Positions 1-5,159 of a stretch of DNA of 6,681 bases are shown in pieces (position 1 is the first letter of the stretch; the number at the start of each line of letters is the position of its first letter). A program made the position numbers and the translations under genes. The notes under the pieces were generated by a model. That model saw nothing but the letters and a program-made list of their open reading frames with translations. It searched no databases and had not been told where the DNA came from. The DNA is from CAVVVS01 sp963751355. GTDB taxonomy: Bacteria > Bacteroidota > Ignavibacteria > Ignavibacteriales > Ignavibacteriaceae. The DNA lies in NCBI GenBank assembly GCA_963751355.1, contig CAVVVS010000020.1, positions 1 to 6,681 on the forward strand, read 5' to 3'.

Positions 1-162
1 GCCTTTGCGGTGCGGCTAATTTTGTATTTTTAATATTTCAAAATCGTTTGGCATTTTAATTAGCAGTAACTTTCTAAGAAACAAAAATAAAAATTATCGG
101 CAGAGAAGTGCTAACAAATCCGTTTGTGCTGGGCGGCGGGTTAGCCTTTAGCCGTTATGTGC
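1..162 (+). repeat. Integron attC site A, left-truncated
   Basis: This is the right-hand part of an integron cassette recombination site. It ends in the R' box GTTATGT (154-160, followed by GC), preceded by the L' arm GGCGGCGGGTTAGCC. By eye it is very close to site D: about 95 of the last 100 bases match, including the interior stretch around CAGTAACTTTCTAAGAAAC and the ACAAATCCGTTTGT hairpin. By alignment with D, roughly 27 bases holding R'' and most of L'' lie left of the window, so the window begins inside the L'' box. The L' arm lacks the T found in site D, so a second extrahelical base would be present here if the missing L'' is like D's. The next cassette begins at the TT of this R' box (155). 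Confidence 0.75.
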
Positions 163-358
163 ATAAGTAAATTTAAAGAGGTTCTTACAAATAAAAATTC
201 AATATCTGCAGTTTTAAATAAAGAAAAGTTTCTTTTTCAACTATCTTGATTTATTTTTTTATCGGAGAATTTAAAAATACAATATATTAACAACCAGTTT
301 AACCCTACATTCTAAATATAAATAGCGGATTTCTGAATTTACTTGGAAGACTAAATTT

Positions 359-1479
359 ATGAAAAATAATTTATTGCCAAAAAGCAAATTCTGGAAACAT
401 ATATCATTTAGAAGATATCTAATATTTGTCTTGGCGATATTCTTCTTATTTTCAGGGATTGGATTTATTATCGATCTGATTTCAGGAGGTTCATATTCAG
501 AACTGCTGCTTTTTATAAATGTATTTTATTCGGGGATTGTTGCAGTATTCTACGTATATAGTTTTACAAGAAATCTTAAATTTCTTCCTTTTACTATCCT
601 ATTTCAGTTTGTGGTTGGAAATTACCTTTGGAATACGACTAACCAATTACTGCTTACCGAATTTCCCCAAAGAGCATTTTTTGATGCCATTGGAATTTCA
701 GTAACAATGGTTCTGGGATATATACTGCTTATTATATTTATAAATAAGGAGGGAATAAAAAATTTTCGACTTCAGGCTGAAATGAACCTTGCGCAGGAGC
801 TTCACTCGAACCTTGTTCCCAAAATTGAAATTGTTAATAACCGTTTTGAAATATTTGGAATATCTAATCCTACTGATGAAGTTGGCGGCGATTTAATTGA
901 CTTTTTCGAAAATGAGACTGCCCATACCTGTTACATTGCAGATGTATCAGGTCATGGAGTTGCGGCAGGTTCGATGATGGGGATGTTCAAGAGCACGATT
1001 CGAGTTTTATTAAACAAAGATGAACCGCTTTGTTCAATTTTAACTGAAACCAGCAAGACAATTTATAATTTAAAAAGAAAAACATGTTTCTTACGTGTGC
1101 ATTTTTAAAATTTAATTCAAATTATTCTGTGGAATATTCAACTGCAGGCCATCTTCCGGTTTTAAAACTTGCAAATGATTCAAACAATTTTGATGAATTG
1201 ATAATAAAACAGCTTCCAATTGCGGCAACAAAAGATTTTACTTTTACAACAAACAGCACAGTATATAACAAGAAGGATTTATTCATATTCCTAACTGATG
1301 GAATCACAGAGACGTCAAATAAGAAAGATGAACAATTTGGAATGGAAAAAGTAAAACAGATCATTCTTAATAACAGAAATGATGAATTGTCCCATATTTA
1401 TGAAAAGATAAATAATGAGTTAGCTTCACACGGTAAACAAAAGGATGATCAGTCAATTTTATTAATCAGATGTTTATAA
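359..1479 (+). pseudogene. Frameshifted membrane SpoIIE/RsbU-type protein phosphatase
   Basis: Two overlapping frames together encode one SpoIIE-type (PP2C-like) serine/threonine phosphatase of about 373 aa. The first frame (359-1108) has four predicted membrane segments (about residues 20-41, 49-69, 75-91, 107-128), a linker with EMNLAQELHSNLVP, then the metal-binding motifs DEVGGD (D178) and ADVSGHG (D195). The second frame (within 1084-1479) continues with MFLT, STAGHLPVL, FLTDGITET and the final KDDQS motif. A single missing base between about 1072 and 1086, within A-rich TTTAAAAAGAAAAACATG, explains the switch. Neither product alone holds all the metal ligands. The ATG at 359 follows a weak GGAAGA (345-350) by 8 nt. 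Family members usually dephosphorylate an anti-sigma antagonist or similar partner, but no partner gene is nearby. A sequencing error in the A runs is the main alternative to a real pseudogene. No canonical -1 slippery heptamer sits in the reading frame. Confidence 0.8.
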
Positions 1480-1523
1480 TTATTATAAGTATTATTTTTT
1501 TAGTAAAGTTATAAATTGAGTTT

Positions 1524-1618
1524 TGTCATATTGACGAAGTGAATATCTAGAAAATTTTATATACTAATCTTAAGGTCCTTCCAGCAAAATGGGATAGGTT
1601 ACTTCGTTCAGAATGTCT
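1524..1618. repeat. Degenerate REP-like inverted repeat
   Basis: The left arm TGTCATATTGACGAAGTGAA (from 1524) and the reverse complement of the right arm, GACATTCTGAACGAAGTAAC (right arm within 1592-1618), are imperfect copies of one another around a centre of about 45 nt. The core resembles the TCATTCTGAACGAAGTGAAGA-type palindromic repeats I recall as dispersed in many Bacteroidota/Ignavibacteria genomes. That link is from memory. The inverted symmetry itself is visible. The arms have diverged, so it is probably an old copy. Confidence 0.5.
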
Positions 1619-1634
1619 ATTAATAAAAAGTTAA

Positions 1635-1706
1635 GTTATAATAGGTGATATTGAAGCATATAAAAATACGATAGAACAAGTTGAACCTTTTGGTGAAATA
1701 AAATAA
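1635..1706 (+). pseudogene. Possible remnant of a gene 3' end
   Basis: This frame reads VIIGDIEAYKNTIEQVEPFG and then EIK before a TAA at 1704-1706. A stop at 1632-1634 lies immediately upstream and there is no start codon, so it is not an intact gene. The pattern of a hydrophobic strand, then GD, an amphipathic helix and FGE near a C-terminus resembles the extreme end of M16-type zinc peptidases, but 23 residues are too few for assignment. It could equally be a chance reading. If real, it is the tail of a gene carried into the cassette with neighbouring DNA. Confidence 0.25.
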
Positions 1707-1716
1707 GAATAAAAAT

Positions 1717-1947
1717 GCACATAACAAGCAAATCAACACGACCGCTCTCTGTCTAGCGGCATTTTGTGTTTTTTCGGGTTAGCAGTTTTAAAGTAAGCAG
1801 CTCTTTGAATATTTTTTAATAAACTATTTTCACGCAACCAATGATTTCGATAAAAGTTAATCATTGTCTGCTGTAATTATCGGCGGTCGTTCGTTGTAGC
1901 GGGTTGCCCGTGCTGGGCGGCGTGTTATTTGCAACGCCGTTATGTGC
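1717..1947 (+). repeat. Integron attC site B
   Basis: R'' is GCACATAAC (1717-1725) and R' is GTTATGTGC (1939-1947). The L'' arm (1728-1745) pairs with L' (1917-1932) over 16 bases as GCAAAT-AACACG-CCGC. Two L'' bases are left out: C1734, 9 nt after R'', and A1741. On the bottom strand these are G and T, the two extrahelical bases known to direct integrase to the folded strand. The spacers between R and L boxes (AA against GGCGTT) do not pair, as expected for the unpaired central spacer. The interior is long and forms further hairpins, for example CAATGAT (1839-1845) with ATCATTG (1860-1866). At 231 bp the site is longer than most known attC sites. Confidence 0.85.
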
Positions 1948-3210
1948 TAAATTTATTTGAGATTACAAATATGCCTGAAGAAGTAAAAAATATTACCGAG
2001 TCTTTAATTGAAAATTCAAAGTCGGCAATCATAGGATGCGTTGAATTACATAATAAACCTATATTTCCTTATAGATATGAAGTCTGTGCTATACTTGCTA
2101 TTAATGGGTGGGAACTTCTTTTGAAAGCTTATATTGCTCAAAATAACCCCGAAGTTAAATTGATTAAAAAGGACAGCCACAGCAAGCCCTTTGAAGAATG
2201 CGTTTCATTTGTTTCAAGCAAATTAGGAAAACCATTTAAAGCAATTGAAGAAAATTTAAATAGACTCTATGATTATAGATGCCATATCATACACTTTTAC
2301 AAAGATAAAATAGATACGATTTTGTATTCATTATTGCACAAAACAATTTTGTTTTATAATTCATTTTTAAAAGAACATTTCAATACTGACCTAACAGAAG
2401 AAACTAACCTAATGTTATTGCCAATTGGTTTTAAACCTTTTGCTTCTCCAGTCGATTTTTTATCAAAAGAATCGGAGTTCTCTAATTCTTCAATTGCAGT
2501 TAAAAAATTTATTGAAAGTATAATTACTTCAACCGAAGAATTAAATAACCAAGGTATCGAAGAAGCTATACTTACTGGGTTTAATGTTGCTGTTATAAAT
2601 GAAAATCGGATTAAAAATGCAGATATAATTGCGGGAATTACGTCAACTGAATCAGATGCTAAATTAACTGTTACAAATGTAATAAGTAATGCAAAAATAA
2701 CTGATGAAGAGTCGGCTCGAAAAATTAAAATTGATGAAGAATCATTATTTAATACTATTTATGTATTAGCTTATTATGATGTAGTCAATAAATGCAGATT
2801 ACTGTATTCAGATTTTAAACAAGACCCAAAGTTTAATAGAATAATGAAAACATTGAAAGGGAATCCTGAATATCATAAAAAAAGATTCCTTGATATTCAA
2901 AAGCAAAGTGGGTCTGCAAAAGATTGGTATACAAATTCAATCTTTTTAGAATTTAATAAGCATTATAAATTAAAGGAATAATAGAAGCGCACATAACCAG
3001 CCAATCAAGCGGACGCCGTTTTCGCATTTGGCATTTTAGAAATTTTAGAGTTAGTCGTTACGTTTCGGCTAACTTGTTCAAAGTAGTCGTTCTAATTTAA
3101 TAAACTTGCAAACTGTACTTGCGAAGAAAGATAAGCACAGTTTGCTAAATATTTGGCAGCTGCTTTTATTTGGCGTTTCTGTTCTGGGGCGCCGCTTATT
3201 GGCAACGCCG
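1940..3210 (+). mobile_element. Integron gene cassette 2 (DUF3644-like/HEPN)
   Basis: The cassette runs from TTATGTGC after the cleavage G of site B to the G of site C's R' box. Its own R'' (GCACATAAC, 2989-2997) is complementary to its start, although the R' adjoining it in site C belongs to cassette 3 and differs (GTTAGGTGT). It carries one gene on the + strand. Confidence 0.8.
1971..2981 (+). CDS. DUF3644-like protein with HEPN-type Rx4H motif
   Basis: This is a 336-aa soluble protein with no signal peptide or membrane segment. The N-terminal third resembles DUF3644: a helix with SKSAIIGCVELHNKP (17-30), RYEVCAILAINGWELLLKAYI (35-55), then LYDYRCHIIHFY (99-110). R103-x4-H108 fits the HEPN RNase signature (Rx4-6H), so RNA cleavage is a plausible activity, though unproven. 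The C-terminal half (about 180-336) is charged and unassigned. I choose ATG 1971, which gives the start MPEEVKN. An upstream TTG extension to 1929 would run back into the attC R' box. Gene start and attC end are 23 nt apart, which is normal cassette compactness. No clear Shine-Dalgarno is seen. The stop lies 7 nt before the R'' box. HEPN proteins often act as toxins or in phage defence. No antitoxin gene shares the cassette. Confidence 0.8.
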   Translation: MPEEVKNITESLIENSKSAIIGCVELHNKPIFPYRYEVCAILAINGWELLLKAYIAQNNPEVKLIKKDSHSKPFEECVSFVSSKLGKPFKAIEENLNRLYDYRCHIIHFYKDKIDTILYSLLHKTILFYNSFLKEHFNTDLTEETNLMLLPIGFKPFASPVDFLSKESEFSNSSIAVKKFIESIITSTEELNNQGIEEAILTGFNVAVINENRIKNADIIAGITSTESDAKLTVTNVISNAKITDEESARKIKIDEESLFNTIYVLAYYDVVNKCRLLYSDFKQDPKFNRIMKTLKGNPEYHKKRFLDIQKQSGSAKDWYTNSIFLEFNKHYKLKE

Positions 3211-3218
3211 TTAGGTGT
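2989..3218 (+). repeat. Integron attC site C (hybrid R boxes)
   Basis: R'' is GCACATAAC (2989-2997) and R' is GTTAGGTGT (3210-3218). The two are from different variants because the R' tail belongs to the next cassette. L'' (3000-3017) pairs with L' (3188-3203) as GCCAAT-AAGCGG-CGCC, leaving C3006 (9 nt after R'') and A3013 extrahelical. The spacers CA and GGCGTT do not pair. The interior forms extra stems: AGTTAG (3049-3054) with CTAACT (3069-3074), and GCAAACTGT (3108-3116) with ACAGTTTGC (3137-3145). Length is 230 bp. Open frames across this region are by-products of the folded site and not genes. Confidence 0.85.
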
Positions 3219-3872
3219 AAGTATAAATATAACAAATTATGGAAAAGAAGGATATTGCTCTAGAACAATTAAGATCTGCTGCAAAACATTATAAGAAGAA
3301 AGAATACATCTCGGCCATAACTCTTGCAGGGGCTGCAGAGGAAATCCTCGGGCAAATTGCAAAAAAAAGAAATAATACAAATGAATATGAAAAAGAAACT
3401 GAATATTTAAAGAGTATTTATAAATATTATAATAAATCTTTGCCAGACGATAAAGTAATTAAAAGAAGTATAAACAAAGTAAAAAACGAATTGAAGCATA
3501 ATGATTCTGGTGAGAACTTATGGATAAATTCAGATTTTGAAAATGAAGCAGTAGTATTATTTGTTAAAGCTGTGAAGAATTTTATTAATGCATATCATGA
3601 GCCTCCCAAAGATAAAATTGTAATGGGTTTATTCGATTTTTTGACGCTCTAAAAATAAATTATATGCGTTAAGAAATAAAAAATAAATACACCTAACATT
3701 CGGCTCAACCCGACCGCCTAATCGGTGCGGCTAATTTTGGATTTACAAGTTTTACGAAATCGTTAGGCATTTTATATATCAGTAACTTTCTAAGAAACAA
3801 AAGATAAAAATTATCGGTAGAGAAGTTCTAACAAATCCGTTTGTGCTGGGCGGTCGGGTTAGCCTTTAGCCG
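3211..3872 (+). mobile_element. Integron gene cassette 3 (small HEPN-like)
   Basis: The cassette starts TTAGGTGTA and its attC opens with TACACCTAAC (R'' at 3689-3697), complementary over 10 bases. Both ends carry the variant bases that set this cassette apart from its neighbours, and that is the clearest sign in the window that these units move as circles. It carries one gene on the + strand. Confidence 0.8.
3239..3652 (+). CDS. Small HEPN-like cassette protein
   Basis: This is a 137-aa protein that looks all-helical. A first helical pair contains LRSAAKHYKKKEYISAITLAGAAEEILG (11-38), where the SAITLAGAAEEILG block is typical of a small HEPN-like family I recall as frequent in hypothetical proteins. 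A later helix carries INKVKNELKHND (78-89). Relatives, as I recall them, have RN-x-x-KH at this point. Here the arginine is replaced by lysine (K82-x4-H87), so RNase activity may be lost or altered. The next block (99-119) gives the closing helix. There is no membrane segment or signal peptide. ATG 3239 lies 20 nt after the attC R' box and has no clear Shine-Dalgarno. The only gene of its cassette, it follows another HEPN-type cassette but has its own recombination site, so a shared role is not implied. Confidence 0.75.
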   Translation: MEKKDIALEQLRSAAKHYKKKEYISAITLAGAAEEILGQIAKKRNNTNEYEKETEYLKSIYKYYNKSLPDDKVIKRSINKVKNELKHNDSGENLWINSDFENEAVVLFVKAVKNFINAYHEPPKDKIVMGLFDFLTL

Positions 3873-3880
3873 TTATGTGC
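3689..3880 (+). repeat. Integron attC site D
   Basis: R'' is ACACCTAAC (3689-3697) and R' is GTTATGTGC (3872-3880), again two variants because the R' tail belongs to cassette 4. L'' (3702-3718) pairs with L' (3849-3864) over 16 bases as GGCT-AACCCGACCGCC, with C3706 extrahelical 9 nt after R''. Unlike sites B and C there is no second extrahelical base. T3854 pairs with the A that would otherwise bulge. The interior has short stems GATAA/TTATC (3803-3815) and ACAAA/TTTGT (3831-3844), shared with site A. At 192 bp it is the shortest complete site here. Sites A and D are clearly sister copies. Confidence 0.85.
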
Positions 3881-3901
3881 TATTTTGATTGAAAAAATTA
3901 T

Positions 3902-4732
3902 ATGAATAAATATCAATTAAATATTCTATGGACAGCAGCGACAATTCTTTTGCTATTTACATATCCATTATTACTCTTCGTATTTGGGATGAAGGAGGTT
4001 ACATCAATTATATTATCTGGCGTATCAATTGTACTGGTTTTCAGCACTTTGTTGTTTATATCATTGCGCAATCAAGATACAGAATCAATAAAAATTAATA
4101 TGAGAATTATTAAGAAATATATTTTCATTTTATCATCAGTAATTCTAGTTACCATTTCTATTTATGCCATAAGGTACATAATTAAAGTTATTGATGAATC
4201 AAACTTTGAAAAAAAAGAGACGCTACTTACAAACCACATAAAAAATCCTTTTTGGCTTATTAATAATTTGAAAATATCAAATGTCACTTTGTGGTACAAT
4301 CCTGATTATTCTCATAAGGGATATTTGCGCATAACAGAATTTGATTTTTCATTATGGAATAAAAGCCCTATTGATGTATTCTCTTTTCCTATTGTATTAG
4401 AGATTTATAATAATAAGAATGAACCTCTTCGCTTTCAAAAAAAATTTATAGTCCTTTGCAGTATTCAAGCATACTCAACAAAAAATGTAAAACATATATT
4501 TGGCTTTAATGAAATTGATATGGTTCCGGAAGGATTTCAGTGGTTGTATCATACAGAAGGGAATGTAATTCCTAGTGGGTATTATATAAAGAATCATACT
4601 TATAAAGAGATTAATGATTATGTGGTTTCTGATTCTGCAAGTTTGGAAAGCGACATTCATATTGATATGGAGAGTCTTAAAAAATTTTTAGAAGATTCTA
4701 CTAAGTCAACAAAAGGAGAAAAACAAAAGTGA
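3902..4732 (+). CDS. Membrane protein of unknown function
   Basis: I do not recognise this 276-aa protein. Three hydrophobic segments lie in the N-terminal part (about residues 5-29, 34-55 and 72-95), followed by a soluble domain of about 175 residues rich in aromatic residues and asparagine (for example FWLINNLKISNVTLWYNPDY) and a charged, lysine-rich tail. The soluble part reads as beta-rich with alternating hydrophobic residues. By three segments and the positive-inside rule it could face outside the cytoplasm, but topology is uncertain. ATG 3902 lies 21 nt after the attC D R' box, with no clear Shine-Dalgarno. Its stop TGA overlaps the GTG start of the next gene, implying translational coupling. 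Having two genes in one cassette suggests that they work together. Confidence 0.7.
   Translation: MNKYQLNILWTAATILLLFTYPLLLFVFGMKEVTSIILSGVSIVLVFSTLLFISLRNQDTESIKINMRIIKKYIFILSSVILVTISIYAIRYIIKVIDESNFEKKETLLTNHIKNPFWLINNLKISNVTLWYNPDYSHKGYLRITEFDFSLWNKSPIDVFSFPIVLEIYNNKNEPLRFQKKFIVLCSIQAYSTKNVKHIFGFNEIDMVPEGFQWLYHTEGNVIPSGYYIKNHTYKEINDYVVSDSASLESDIHIDMESLKKFLEDSTKSTKGEKQK
4714..4718 (+). promoter_or_regulatory. Ribosome binding site for the downstream gene of cassette 4
   Basis: AGGAG lies 10 nt before the GTG at 4729, inside the end of the upstream gene. It supports the GTG as the real start, because other genes in the array lack such a motif. Confidence 0.5.
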
Positions 4733-5088
4733 GTACAAAAGGAGATATAATTGTTGGCAATAAAACAAATCATCCTATTATTTATTTGCGTGTAGAAAAT
4801 GAATATTCTTTTATAGGTTGCATTATAACGTACTCTAATAGTATGAAGTACAAAAATAATGTTTCATTCTTACCAGAACATTTTGAAATCTTGGATACAG
4901 AAAAAAATAAATTTAGTGTTGTATATGAGGACTCATATTTTGTTAATCTTGAATTAATTAAAAAAATGGAATGGGGGCCATTTGTCAAAGTAGGAAAATT
5001 AACACGCTCCGGCATAGAATTTCTTGATAAACAATTGGCAAAAGATGATCCCATTAAATGGAAAGATTATATAAATAATAAAGAATAA
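4729..5088 (+). CDS. Small soluble protein of unknown function, coupled to the membrane protein
   Basis: This 119-aa protein is not recognised. It has no signal peptide or membrane segment. The N-terminal half reads as alternating strands (IIVGNKTNHPIIYLRV, YSFIGCIITYS) and the C-terminal part is helical and charged (GIEFLDKQLAKDDPIKWKDY). The GTG start overlaps the previous stop (GTGA arrangement) and has AGGAG upstream at 4714-4718. The overlap and shared cassette suggest that it acts with the membrane protein, for example as a cytoplasmic partner, immunity or regulatory subunit. That is inference. The gene ends 26 nt before the R'' box of attC E. Confidence 0.65.
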   Translation: MSTKGDIIVGNKTNHPIIYLRVENEYSFIGCIITYSNSMKYKNNVSFLPEHFEILDTEKNKFSVVYEDSYFVNLELIKKMEWGPFVKVGKLTRSGIEFLDKQLAKDDPIKWKDYINNKE

Positions 5089-5114
5089 ATTTATCCATTT
5101 AGTAATTAATAATA

Positions 5115-5131
5115 GCACATAACCAGCAACT
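5115..5131 (+). repeat. attC site E, 5' remnant disrupted by the IS
   Basis: The R'' box GCACATAAC (5115-5123) is followed by CA and GCAACT, matching the CA-GCCAAT layout of site C. At the position 9 nt after R'' where sites B, C and D have their extrahelical C, this site has G5132, and similarity to an L'' arm stops there. The rest of the site should lie beyond the far end of the insertion sequence, outside the window. Confidence 0.6.
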
Positions 5132-5159
5132 GCCAATGACCACTAAGTAATCATTGGCA
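5131..5159. repeat. Inverted repeat at the IS end
   Basis: TGCCAATGA (5131-5139) and TCATTGGCA (5151-5159) are perfect 9-base arms around 11 nt. The structure spans the recombinase stop codon (5143-5145). It may be a subterminal end structure or an RNA hairpin closing the recombinase message. No U-run follows on the minus strand, so it is not a typical intrinsic terminator. Confidence 0.55.

Larger units (their letters stand above)
1480..1716. other. Trailing non-coding part of cassette 1
   Basis: No intact gene is present between the phosphatase stop and attC site B. The stretch holds a degenerate inverted repeat (1524-1618) and a short in-frame run at 1635-1706 that ends in a stop codon. 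I see no clear intrinsic terminator after the phosphatase; the AT-rich sequence at 1478-1501 forms no GC-rich stem. Confidence 0.6.
155..1939 (+). mobile_element. Integron gene cassette 1 (SpoIIE-type phosphatase)
   Basis: A cassette runs from the TT after the G of one R' box to the G of the next. This one starts TTATGTGCAT and its own attC (site B) opens with ATGCACATAAC, complementary over about 11 bases, as expected if the two ends were once joined in a circular cassette. At about 1.8 kb it is long for a cassette. Nearly 200 nt of leader and about 240 nt of trailing non-coding DNA flank one broken gene. The trailing part contains a degenerate repeat and a possible tail of another gene, which suggests a captured chromosomal segment. 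Confidence 0.7.
3873..5131 (+). mobile_element. Integron gene cassette 4, interrupted in its attC
   Basis: The cassette starts TTATGTGCTATT, and its R'' region reads AATAGCACATAAC, complementary over 13 bases counting the cleavage G, the longest end match in the window. It carries two overlapping + strand genes. Its attC (site E) is broken by the IS110-family element soon after R'', so the right end of the cassette lies beyond the window. The right coordinate given is the estimated IS junction. Confidence 0.7.

Noticed and set aside
1072..1084. Programmed -1 frameshift at A AAA AGA or A AAA ACA
   Set aside because: Neither heptamer permits re-pairing of the A-site tRNA in the -1 frame, and no downstream stem or upstream Shine-Dalgarno stimulator is obvious.
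1122..1364. Minus-strand open frame of 80 codons
   Set aside because: It is antisense to the conserved C-terminal half of the phosphatase, which has recognisable motifs.
1929..1970. Upstream TTG extension of the cassette 2 gene
   Set aside because: It would start inside the L'/R' end of attC B and add residues encoded by the recombination site. ATG 1971 gives the normal cassette layout.
3106..3294. Open frame of 62 codons on the + strand across the end of attC C
   Set aside because: It lies mostly within the folded recombination site and overlaps the start of the cassette 3 gene in another frame. Its composition is not protein-like.
1..3880. CRISPR array or simple dispersed repeat as an explanation for the four repeated regions
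   Set aside because: The repeats are about 190-230 bp, far apart, carry genes between them, and share R/L boxes with extrahelical bases and cassette-specific end matching, which fits attC sites and not CRISPR repeats or REP elements.
4475..5054. Minus-strand open frames opposite the cassette 4 genes (61 and 90 codons)
   Set aside because: Both are antisense to the coupled + strand pair. They have no ribosome binding site and show no domain.
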